From Zopfochytrium polystomum (taxonomy: Eukaryota > Chytridiomycota > Chytridiomycetes > Chytridiales > Chytridiaceae), in NCBI GenBank assembly GCA_025765615.1, contig JAIVFJ010000624.1:1-18542 (forward strand): a stretch of 18,542 nt of DNA. Reading direction: 5' to 3'. A program made the position numbers and the translations under genes. A model generated the notes under the pieces. The model was given only the letters and a program-made list of their open reading frames with translations, had not been told where the DNA came from and ran no database searches. Positions 1 to 6,619 of the stretch are shown piece after piece (the stretch's first letter is position 1; each line of letters begins with the position of its first letter).

Positions 1-640
1 AGAGATAGAGAATAGACACAGAGAGACACACCATCTGTTTGTTTACATTACTCCCGCGGATCGGTCAGCTTCAACTCGAATGGGGAAGCTGGCTATGACA
101 GACGCAAAGCGACCAAGGAGGAGTGCGCACAAGCTGTTCATGGCCAGGGGATGGTTTCAGGGAAGAGCGAGGGAGCGACAGAAAGCGAGAGAGAAGGGCG
201 AGAGAGCGAGAGAGGAGCGAGAGCAAGTTCCTAGCTGTTGAACAGGAGGGCTGCTTTGGATGTTGGGGTTTATATATTCGATAAAAGAATTTAAAAAAGG
301 GAAAGAAAATTACCTCCTGTCTGCTGATTGTCATGACAGAGAAGCTGTCTGTAGTGTGTGAATGGCTTCATTTCTGTCAGGAACAGGGCAGGACAGGACA
401 AGGCAGACAAGGAACTGAGAGGAGTGATGATTGAATTGGAAACAATAATTCACTTGAGGGATGGGACAGGTCCCCCCATCCCCCTTTTATACCTTTGGAG
501 AGTCTTCCTTGTCAAGACTCAAAGAAAGTTCCAGAAAGAGCAATTAGTATTACAATGATACCAATGATACCAATGACAACAAGACAAGTCAGGAAAGCAA
601 AGAAGGTTCCAGAAGGTTCAGCCCTAATCCTAATTTTTTG
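1..640. other. Left flank, no gene seen; GA-rich low complexity
   Basis: I see no convincing gene here. Positions about 158-232 are a GAGCGAGAGA-type purine-rich simple repeat, and open frames across it on either strand are products of that composition. Short tandem ATGATACCA units occur near 555-580. Base composition drops to strongly AT-rich after about 600, which I take as the approximate left limit of the AT-rich island. Confidence 0.5.
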
Positions 641-692
641 TCTTCTTTCTAATAATGTGACATAAATATGGTGTAAAATTTGAATAAAATGT

Positions 693-838
693 TGTAATAT
701 ATATTTGTCGACTAAAATGTATATTACATCGGCAGCTAAAGTCTTTTTTGAACATTTCTAACCTAATTTATGATCACAAAATATTTGATAAAGTGTGCAA
801 TATATATTTGTCGACTGAAATGTATATTACATCGCCAC
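693..838. repeat. Two copies of a GTCGAC-centred inverted repeat
   Basis: Copy 1 is at 693-735 and copy 2 at 796-838, offset by about 103 bp. The two agree over about 43 bases with only a few differences. Each copy is itself an imperfect palindrome: GTAATATA on the left and TATATTAC on the right, centred on GTCGAC. A paired palindrome at the edge of a mobile or viral island could be a protein-binding or replication site. That role is inference; the repeat itself is read directly. Confidence 0.75.
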
Positions 839-1060
839 TCAAATTCTATCTAAAATTCTATTCTGAATATCAAATCCTAATTTGTGTCACATTTCATTCA
901 TATTATATGTTTTTTTGTAAAAAAAATTCACATATATTTTTCCAGTATTTTCTTCCTAATTTATGCATTAGCTTTTTTCAAATATTTCCTTATTTGGTAT
1001 TCTTGTTTCAGATCGAACCAGTCAAACAGGCTTTTCGGACTATTTCCTTTTTTGGAAATT

Positions 1061-1177
1061 AACCCTGACTCTAAATTCTAACATTTTGCTGAACCTAAAT
1101 ATGAACTTGTCGAACAAACTACCCTGACCCTAATTCTAACATTTTGCTAACTCTAATATGAACATGTCGAACAGACT
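1061..1177. repeat. Tandem 57-60 bp direct repeat, two units
   Basis: Unit 1 covers 1061-1120 and unit 2 covers 1121-1177. Both carry CCTGAC, TTCTAACATTTTGCT and GAAC-TGTCGAACA in the same order, with small indels between them. There is no coding frame through the pair. The function is unknown. Confidence 0.7.
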
Positions 1178-1213
1178 TTCAACTTCTCTTTTTGCGATTC
1201 AATGAATAAATTG

Positions 1214-1250
1214 TAATATATCAAAAATAATTTCAAAACATTTTAATATG
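1214..1250. repeat. AT palindromic element, copy A
   Basis: This is a TATATCAAAAA...TTTCAAAACATTTTAATAT block. It resembles the blocks at 1406-1443 and 2489-2529 and is the most diverged of the three. It lies left of the large inverted repeat at 1306-1387, with copy B on the other side. Confidence 0.5.
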
Positions 1251-1305
1251 TTATTTTTATTGTCCTCATTATTTATTCTTGAATGTGGTGTTTTCTTGAC
1301 ACTTA

Positions 1306-1387
1306 TTAAAATAAAGCTTCCGCGGTTTTGTAGTGTTCGCTGTTAGCTTCACTACGAAAACGGGAGCTTTCGGAAGCTTTATTTTAA
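1306..1387. repeat. 82-bp inverted repeat (hairpin-forming)
   Basis: The left arm is 1306-1335 and the right arm 1350-1387. The outer 17 bases (TTAAAATAAAGCTTCCG) pair perfectly. The inner parts (CGGTTTTGTAGTG against CACTACGAAAACGGG) pair with a bulge and a mismatch. The loop is about 14 nt. It is flanked by palindromic copies A and B and lies downstream of the minus-strand nuclease. It could be a terminal hairpin of the element, a small non-autonomous element, or a transcription-end structure; the sequence does not decide. Confidence 0.7.
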
Positions 1388-1405
1388 TCCCTTATCCCAA
1401 AGATA

Positions 1406-1443
1406 ATATATCAAAAAATTTTCAAAAAAATTTTCATATATTA
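1406..1443. terminator. AT palindromic element, copy B (possible 3'-end signal)
   Basis: An imperfect palindrome, ATATATCAAAAAATTTT facing AAAATTTTCATATAT. It sits about 50 bp beyond the stop of the minus-strand nuclease, where a transcript end is expected. Copy C is also at a gene end. Hairpins as mRNA 3'-end signals are established for mimiviruses; applying that here is inference. Confidence 0.4.
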
Positions 1444-1489
1444 TTTTCTTCCCATTTTTATAAACTTGTAATCTTCTCTCTCTAGACTT

Positions 1490-2159
1490 TCATATCTGTG
1501 ATACGTTCTTAAACATTTCCCTTTCACCCCTTTTGAGATCTTTCCCGTCTACATATTCATATGCTTTTGCTCCTATCATTTTTTGTACCATTCTTCTTTC
1601 CCTTTTTAAATTTTTATATTGAAATAGGTCTCCATAAAACAAATATATCCTTTCCATGACACTTTCCATGTCTTCTTCCATTGCTTCTTTTAATACTTTC
1701 ATCAACAATTCTTCTTTCTCTTTTTCATCCACTTCTGCATCTGGATTATATCTTATAAATCTTACTGGACTGCCTAGATCATATATTATATTATTCATCC
1801 TTATAATTTCATATAACTGTGTGTGCATAATGTTGATACTCGGCTACTTCAAGTACTACAAAATGTGAATTGGCCTTTATTATGAAATCTGGTTTGCTGT
1901 TCGTTCTTAGGCTTGACATTGGTTGCACTTCACCTGTCAAGTTCCCTTCATTGTCATACACATATTTTTCTGCTGCTCTTATTGCTTTATTGTGCACATA
2001 TTTATATCCTGCTTCTTTTAATAGTCTTATTATTCGCATTTCTCTCTTCACTATTTTTCTACAACAGTTTTCACATGCTTTTGACCATTCCTCCCTATCT
2101 TCATTCATCTTTGATCCACAATTTAGACAGAAGTATTCAAGTTGTAAATCTGTCAACAT
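1490..2159 (-). pseudogene. PD-(D/E)XK-type endonuclease with N-terminal zinc ribbon, frameshifted
   Basis: The gene reads from ATG at 2159 to a stop at 1490, in two overlapping frames that switch near 1810-1830. The first frame (116 aa) begins with a CxxC...CxxC zinc ribbon (CLNCG and CENCC, about residues 13-33). It then has N-K-A-I-R-A-A-E and the nuclease signature PDFII...VVLEVAEYQH. The second frame (112 aa) continues with EIIRMNNIIYDLG and FIRYNPDA. In giant-virus and algal nucleases that I recall, this order is PDF, then LEVDExQH, then CExxRM, then IRxNPD, so the two halves are one gene. The usual Asp of EVDE is Ala here, which removes a likely metal ligand. Together with the frame break this suggests an inactive copy, unless one base is a sequencing error. 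It is divergent from the small gene at 2239. Confidence 0.7.
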
Positions 2160-2191
2160 TTACATTCTTCTACATTTTTATATCCCTTTCC

Positions 2192-2220
2192 TTACGCGCT
2201 CTAGTTTAAAACTTTTTCTT
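2192..2220. promoter_or_regulatory. Shared upstream element, copy 1 (TTACGCGCT...TTTAAAAC)
   Basis: TTACGCGCT at 2192-2200 is followed by CTAG, TTTAAAAC and a T/C-rich TTTTTCTTC run. The block ends close to the ATG at 2239. The same order precedes the other two small genes. It lies in the 79-bp gap between the divergent nuclease and small gene 1, so it could serve both directions. Promoter function is inferred from position and conservation. Confidence 0.65.
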
Positions 2221-2238
2221 CATACTTTAATTGTATTA

Positions 2239-2466
2239 ATGCTCTCACCTGAATTAACTTTGTCTATTGACAATTTGTCCCAGCGTGACCTCGTTCGACT
2301 TTACTTGTATGTCATTCCTAAAATTCAAGAACTTAAAGAGAAACGTGGTCGATGTTTCCATAATATTGTTTATGCTGTAAAACATCCTGAGAAACTTCAA
2401 GAAATTCAACAAGCATCTCGTAAACGCTCTTCACCTCCCACTTTATTAGACACATTTGTCAATTAA
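2239..2466 (+). CDS. Small protein family, copy 1 (75 aa, unknown function)
   Basis: I do not recognise this protein. It aligns along its whole length with the proteins at 4716 and 5149. Shared features are LSxxDLVRLYL near residues 13-23, a charged helical stretch, Y-A-[IV]-K-[HR]-P-[ED]-K near residues 45-52, a basic patch, and P-x-LLD near the C-terminus. I chose the ATG at 2239 because homology with the other copies starts just after it and the conserved upstream block lies 38 bp before it; the open frame extends further upstream without homology. This is the most diverged copy: it lacks the YYRKKQQQ stretch and extends a few residues past LLD. No membrane segment or signal peptide is visible. 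A helical, basic, DNA- or protein-binding role would be a guess. Confidence 0.75.
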   Translation: MLSPELTLSIDNLSQRDLVRLYLYVIPKIQELKEKRGRCFHNIVYAVKHPEKLQEIQQASRKRSSPPTLLDTFVN

Positions 2467-2488
2467 AATATACCTAACCGCGCAAAGA

Positions 2489-2529
2489 TTATATATCAAA
2501 ATATTTCAAAAAAGTTTCCATATATATAT
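2489..2529. terminator. AT palindromic element, copy C between convergent genes
   Basis: ATATATCAAAATATTTC followed by AAAAAAGTTTCCATATATAT forms an imperfect palindrome. It lies in the 126-bp gap between the 3' ends of small gene 1 (plus) and the primase cluster (minus), the place for a shared transcription or polyadenylation signal. The related copy B also sits at a gene end. Confidence 0.45.
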
Positions 2530-2592
2530 CACATAATCATTCTATTTATTTTTTATATATTATTTCACATAATCATTCTTTTTTTTTTTAGC

Positions 2593-2781
2593 TTATCTCA
2601 GTGACCAACCATTCCAGTATGAACGTCCAACATTGTTTTTATCATTTGGCACCCCTATCTTCTTTATAAAAATCTTTCGAAGATCTGACTTTTCTCCATT
2701 ACTAGATGTCTTTCCCCTTGTTTCTATATATTTATTTATCACTACTGATGTTCTTATAGTTGATCCACCCTTCTTCCTCAT
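2593..2781 (-). CDS. Small basic ORF overlapping the primase stop (62 aa)
   Basis: The ATG at 2781 overlaps the primase TGA in an ATGA arrangement. It encodes a Lys/Arg-rich 62-aa protein that ends with a Trp-containing W-N-G-W tail. I do not recognise it as a separate family. It may be the true C-terminus of the primase protein, cut off by an indel, since D5-type proteins often end in a small basic domain; or it may be a translationally coupled small gene. There is no upstream spacing for a promoter of its own. Confidence 0.4.
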   Translation of the reverse strand: MRKKGGSTIRTSVVINKYIETRGKTSSNGEKSDLRKIFIKKIGVPNDKNNVGRSYWNGWSLR

Positions 2782-4619
2782 ATGTTTTCAATAAAATCAT
2801 CAATATTATCTTCAATATTATCAGGGCAATTCCCCTCTTGTATTTTTTCTTCTATTTGAAATCTTATTCCACATTTCTCTATTAACAGTTGCACTATTTG
2901 TTCTGCTGTTATGTTTTCTGTAAATCCTATACATGTGTTTAGGACATTTCCTAATATATTTATCATTTGAACTATATGCTCCAATTTACATTTGAAGTAT
3001 TCTCCACCTTTTCTGTATCTTGCTAATGCAGTGTGTATCACTCTTTCCAAGAGAACTTCATCACATGTTTTGAATTCTAATTCTACCTTGAATTCATTAT
3101 TATTACCTGTTTGTAACTCTCCTTTCCTTTTCTCTATACTTACATCCCATTCATCTATTATTCCAAACATCCTTCCAATCATGACATATATGAATTCAAT
3201 CACTTCATCACTAAATTGGTATTTCAATATTTTGTCCAAGTTTTCTGTGGTCATGTCTAGATCAAATATTGTATCAAAATATTTCTTCACTACTTTATTT
3301 CCTAAATATCTTTTACGTTTTTCTATTTCATCATCACTATTTTCTATCATTTCCACAAATTCACACGTCTCAACATTATATATTCCATTTTTGAATCCAT
3401 ACCATTTGTTGTCTCGTATCAAGTATGGAAATTTATTGTCAGAATATTTGATCATGTATTCACACAAATCTTTGTAGTTTCCTGGACGACTTCTCCATAG
3501 ATCTATGTCTATGAATATGTCGTTTAAAAACTTTCCTGGACTTTCATAATGCAGTACATATGCATATTCTCTCATCTTTTTGTAAACAACTCCAGTTGAT
3601 TCAATCCTTCTTAAATGTTCCGCTTGTGCACGTTCTTGTACATAGCTTGTAAGCATTTGATAGACCGTTTTCTTTTGATCTTCCGTTTTTTCTTCTTCTT
3701 TCCATTTCTTGTCAACAATCTTTTTAACACTTGATGAAAAGTCTTCATATTTTATTTCTCTATATTCCATTCCCTCTTTTTCACAGGAAGTGTCATGACA
3801 TTTTCTTCTCAAGTGTGATTTTGTTAATGTAAAGAATTGATGTTGACTGCTGTGATCGTAAGGTTTTGATATTCCTTTATTTAATTTATTATAATAAAAG
3901 CATCTCTTGATTTTGGTCGGTATAACAATAATATTCTTATTTTCATCCAAAAACATTTTTTCAATGTCATCTTCAGCTATATCAAACTTTTCTCCAAGCA
4001 GATCTTTAATATGATTCTCTTCTTCACTAGCTAAGTATATTTTATTACCTTCATTTACAAATGTTTCCGCCTCAGAAATAGTACTGTATCTCTACTATTA
4101 TTATCCTTAATATTCTTGTGATTTGATAAAAGACTCTTGATTTTATGAATTTCTTCAATAGATAATTTTCGTAATGGTGCATTTTTTATTATTTTGTAAC
4201 CTTGTCCTTCAAAGCAACATCTATCATTTCCCAGTATATCTATATGACAGTTGACATTTACAGAACTTGGAAAGTCACATTTTGGATATTGAAAGTATAT
4301 ATGGTGTCCACCTGAAAATGTTTGTGTCATTAATGTAGATTCTTCTGACAACGATTTAATGTTTTGTTCATACCATATTTTCGCACTATACTCATCATCT
4401 TTGTTATCGAGATCAACAACAAATACATTGGTTTTTTGTCCAGTTAAAATTGCTATATTTGGTTGATTATCATAAATTGGTGTTGTAATTTTTGTCCAAT
4501 TATTGGGGAATCCAGTGGACTTTTTTATTATTTTTTTTCTCAATGTTCACTCCAAAATATACCCAATTATTTTTGTCGGCCACATCTCTGATTTCTTTTG
4601 TTTGTTCAATGTTGCTCAT
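2778..4619 (-). pseudogene. PrimPol primase with UL52-like zinc motif and D5 N-terminal domain; frameshifted, SF3 core not visible
   Basis: This is a replication primase of the archaeo-eukaryotic type, as found in giant viruses and related elements. ATG at 4619 gives a first segment that must shift frame near 4500-4515 into the segment starting upstream of I-A-I-L-T-G. The three AEP motifs are present: VVDLDN (about 4414-4406), SGGHH (4315-4301) and HID (4246-4238). A second shift, near 4068-4091 in an AAT-rich run, leads into the last long frame. That frame has a Cys/His motif with KCHDTSC (about residues 52-58 from the ATG at 3956), like the zinc site of PrimPol and UL52 proteins. It is followed by the D5_N signature GFKNGIYN (187-194) and IGRMF...DEWDV (260-272). 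In D5 proteins a Walker A loop should follow at once; here the sequence goes to a charged, unrelated stretch, so the helicase core is deleted or unrecognisable. The ATG lies 47 bp from the shared element. Confidence 0.75.
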
Positions 4620-4665
4620 ATTGATTGTTCCTTTACTCTTTGTATGAGAAATAAAATTCACTTTT

Positions 4666-4700
4666 TTACGCGCTTTTTATTTAAAACAATTTCTTCTCGC
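4666..4700. promoter_or_regulatory. Shared upstream element, copy 2, in a bidirectional gap
   Basis: TTACGCGCT at 4666-4674, then TTTTA, then TTTAAAACAATTTCTTCTC. It lies between the divergent starts of the primase (4619) and small gene 2 (4716), 47 and 41 bp from the two ATGs. That near-symmetry is what a bidirectional promoter or operator would show. The TTTAAAACAATTTCTTCTC part is identical to copy 3. Confidence 0.7.
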
Positions 4701-4715
4701 TATAATGTAATAAAT

Positions 4716-4961
4716 ATGGACTCATATCCTCTTAAAGAACACGTAAAAACACTTTCAAAAACAGATTTTATACGACTTTATCTTGCTATTAATGAAGAAT
4801 TCGCCCATTTAAAATCTGAAAATCCCAATACTGTCCATCATCTCCTTTATGCCATCAAACGCCCTGATAAAATTCGGGAGATGTCTTCTCGCTATTATAA
4901 TCGCAAAAAGCAACAACAAAATCCTGACCAACAACTACCACAACTTCTCGACTGTGTTTGA
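4716..4961 (+). CDS. Small protein family, copy 2 (81 aa, unknown function)
   Basis: A close relative of the protein at 5149 and a more distant one of that at 2239. It starts MDS like copy 3. It has TLSKTDFIRLYL, then E-N-P-N, L-L-Y-A-I-K-R-P-D-K, a tyrosine- and lysine-rich stretch ending RKKQQQ, and a C-terminal P-Q-L-L-D. An earlier ATG in the leader is followed directly by a stop, so the start at 4716 is well determined. Composition suggests an all-helical, highly charged cytosolic or nuclear protein with a basic C-terminal third. The primase is divergent from it across a 96-bp gap that contains the shared element. Conservation of reading frame among diverged copies argues that it is or was translated. 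The function is unknown. Confidence 0.8.
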   Translation: MDSYPLKEHVKTLSKTDFIRLYLAINEEFAHLKSENPNTVHHLLYAIKRPDKIREMSSRYYNRKKQQQNPDQQLPQLLDCV

Positions 4962-5093
4962 TATTTTTATATTTTGTTTACAAATATCGTCACAATTGTC
5001 AACAGAATTCTCATGTACTTTCCTACCACAAATGTACATGAGATTATCAACTAACATAATCAATAGCATTTTGTCGTTTGACTGGGAATCCAT
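4935..5093 (-). CDS. Short Cys-containing ORF (52 aa), weak
   Basis: An open frame from ATG at 5093 to a stop at 4935, overlapping the 3' end of small gene 2 by 27 bp. It starts 12 bp from the third shared element, divergent to small gene 3. It contains Y-I-C-G-R-K-V-H-E-N and two further Cys (C-D-D-I-C). A stretch in the broken minus-strand frame at 5370-5566 is faintly similar (I-C-F-G-E-K-V-E-Q-N). It could be a real small gene of the island or chance in AT-rich DNA. Confidence 0.3.
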   Translation of the reverse strand: MDSQSNDKMLLIMLVDNLMYICGRKVHENSVDNCDDICKQNIKISNTVEKLW

Positions 5094-5104
5094 TGCTCAT
5101 TTTG

Positions 5105-5137
5105 TTACGCGCTAATTTAAAACAATTTCTTCTCGAT
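5105..5137. promoter_or_regulatory. Shared upstream element, copy 3
   Basis: TTACGCGCT at 5105-5113, then AA, then TTTAAAACAATTTCTTCTC. It ends about a dozen bases before the ATG at 5149. The core here reads TTACGCGCTAA, nearly its own reverse complement. Of the three copies it has the shortest gap between the two halves, 2 bases against 5 and 4. Confidence 0.7.
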
Positions 5138-5148
5138 TTATTGTAAGA

Positions 5149-5373
5149 ATGGATTCAAAATTTGTGAAATCTTTATCAAAGACTGATTTAGTACGGCTGT
5201 ATCTCCTCGTTAAAAGCGAATTTGAGCAACTTAAAAAAGAAAATCCAAAAAATGTCAGCAATATTCTTTACGCTATCAAGCATCCTGAAAAAATGCGTGA
5301 AAAAGCTTCACGAAATTATTATCGCAAAAAACAACAGCAATCTGACCTGCAACCCCCACAACTTCTTGACTAA
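5149..5373 (+). CDS. Small protein family, copy 3 (74 aa, unknown function)
   Basis: The most compact copy. It has SLSKTDLVRLYL at residues 8-19, then a charged helix with K-K-E-N-P-K-N-V, N-I-L-Y-A-I-K-H-P-E-K, R-N-Y-Y-R-K-K-Q-Q-Q and a terminal P-Q-L-L-D directly before the stop. No other ATG fits the homology. It sits downstream of copy 2 in the same orientation, each with its own upstream block, so the genes look separately transcribed rather than forming an operon. The closeness of copies 2 and 3 in protein and leader suggests a recent tandem duplication. The terminal LLD is kept in all copies and may be a short interaction motif; that is speculation. Confidence 0.8.
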   Translation: MDSKFVKSLSKTDLVRLYLLVKSEFEQLKKENPKNVSNILYAIKHPEKMREKASRNYYRKKQQQSDLQPPQLLD

Positions 5374-5566
5374 GATTTTTGACCATAAATATCGGTTAGA
5401 ACATCAATCACATTCCCCTCATTGAACATTTTGTTCAACTTTCTCTCCAAAACATATTACATGTATTTTTTTCACTTTGCATTTTCTCAGGTTATCATGT
5501 ATATTTTTTGTTATATCTTCTACTTTATCATTTTATTTCCTTGCATTCGATTCTTTTAGTGTTCAT
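5370..5566 (-). pseudogene. Possible broken small minus-strand gene
   Basis: From an ATG at 5566 there are three short frames that run on from each other: 12 codons, then about 36 codons with H-V-I-C-F-G-E-K-V-E-Q-N, then about 20 codons ending at 5370 on top of the stop of small gene 3. The pieces have protein-like composition and join at two points. In AT-rich DNA such short frames also arise by chance. It is weakly similar to the ORF at 4935-5093. Unrecognised. Confidence 0.25.
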
Positions 5567-5573
5567 TTTCAAT

Positions 5574-6515
5574 CATTTTCTAGATATTTATGCACTGAAT
5601 TATCGAGGTGCAGTTCGAAATCCTGACAAATGTAAAGAGGACTCAAAAAGAAAGTATGAGCTTAAAAAAATCACATCAAATTAATTTTACCAACTTTTGA
5701 GACATTATTATTATTTTTTTTTTTTACATCTTATTATTCTTGATACTTTGATCGGGATTTTTTTGTGTGACGCATGGACAAAGTCAAGTCGACAGGTAGG
5801 ACATTGTTGTTGTGAGCAAGCTGAGAAGTTGGTTGGGTTGGCGTTCTGAAAGGACGCCTTGTCAAACAGATTTTCAAAAGGGAAAAAAAAGAAAGGAAAA
5901 ATTGAACAAAACAAGCGATCCATCCCATGTAAGAACCTGCTCATCGCCCTCTCTCGACCTTCCAAAGATACCCTCTCCTGTGGCAGATCTCTTAATCGAT
6001 CGCTTAGATCTTTCCAAAACAAATCTCTGTGACGATTTCCTTGATCTCTCTTGATCTCTCATTCAATCTTTCTCTCGATCTCTCTCTCGATCTCTCTCTC
6101 CCTCTCGCATAACTTTCCAAATACAATCCTTGATGCAGATGATGATCTGTCCAACATGTTTACTCAGAATTATAAGTGGAAGGTAATTATTATGTCCTGT
6201 CTGCCCTTCTCTGTTCGATTCAATTCTCACATTCTAAAACTTGAAAGTGACGGCATTTCTTCCCTCGTAGAGTTTTGATCTGTGGTCTCTTTGTGTCTCT
6301 GTATTTTCTTCACTGTGGGCGAAACTTGTTTTATCAAAGCGGTCTGTTTGAAGAAAATAAAAAGGAAAGATTGTCCAAAATTTGCATATCAAATAATCAA
6401 CAGTTATCGGTCGTCTGATTTCTGCGGTCGATTCGCTTTAAGTGGATTGCGTGTTACTCATTGAAATTAATATGTATATTTTTAAATAATTTTTGAAGAT
6501 ATTTTGCACAGGTTT
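5574..6515. other. Right limit of the AT-rich island and non-coding transition
   Basis: I see no supported gene. Composition rises from about 5720 onward, so the right limit of the island is probably near 5600-5720. Positions about 6036-6108 are a TCTCTCGATC-type pyrimidine-rich simple repeat, opposite in strand to the purine-rich repeat at 158-232, but the two are not alignable beyond low complexity. Open frames here are short and compositional. Confidence 0.4.
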
Positions 6516-6519
6516 CTTG

Positions 6520-6615
6520 TGACGCTGTTTCCCCAAATGTGACGCTTTATTTAAAAACTGACGCTGATTGCCAAAAAAGTGACGCCTTTTGTTAAAAAAG
6601 TGACGCCTTTCACGT
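6520..6615. repeat. Minisatellite, about 5 units of 19-21 bp
   Basis: TGACGC starts at 6520, 6540, 6559, 6580 and 6601, each followed by a T-rich then A-rich stretch (best units TGACGCCTTTTGTTAAAAAA). The minus-strand frame through it only mirrors the repeat period. Confidence 0.8.
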
Positions 6616-6619
6616 CGAT

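Noticed and set aside
1870..2238. N-terminal extension of small gene 1 (about 123 codons)
   Set aside because: It overlaps the nuclease on the other strand, crosses the shared upstream element, and has no counterpart in the other two copies.
4503..4715. N-terminal extension of small gene 2
   Set aside because: It covers the primase start and the intergenic element. Copy-to-copy homology begins only just after the ATG at 4716.
5250..5345. Basic C-terminal part of the small proteins as a bZIP basic region
   Set aside because: The N-x(7)-R spacing and a following leucine zipper are absent; the proteins end soon after.
158..6108. GA-rich repeat at 158-232 and CT-rich repeat at 6036-6108 as terminal inverted repeats of the island
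   Set aside because: They match only as low-complexity sequence; flanking bases do not align and no target-site duplication is visible.
6520..6615. TGACGC repeats as a CRISPR array
   Set aside because: Units are directly adjacent without unique spacers and vary internally; the context is eukaryotic.
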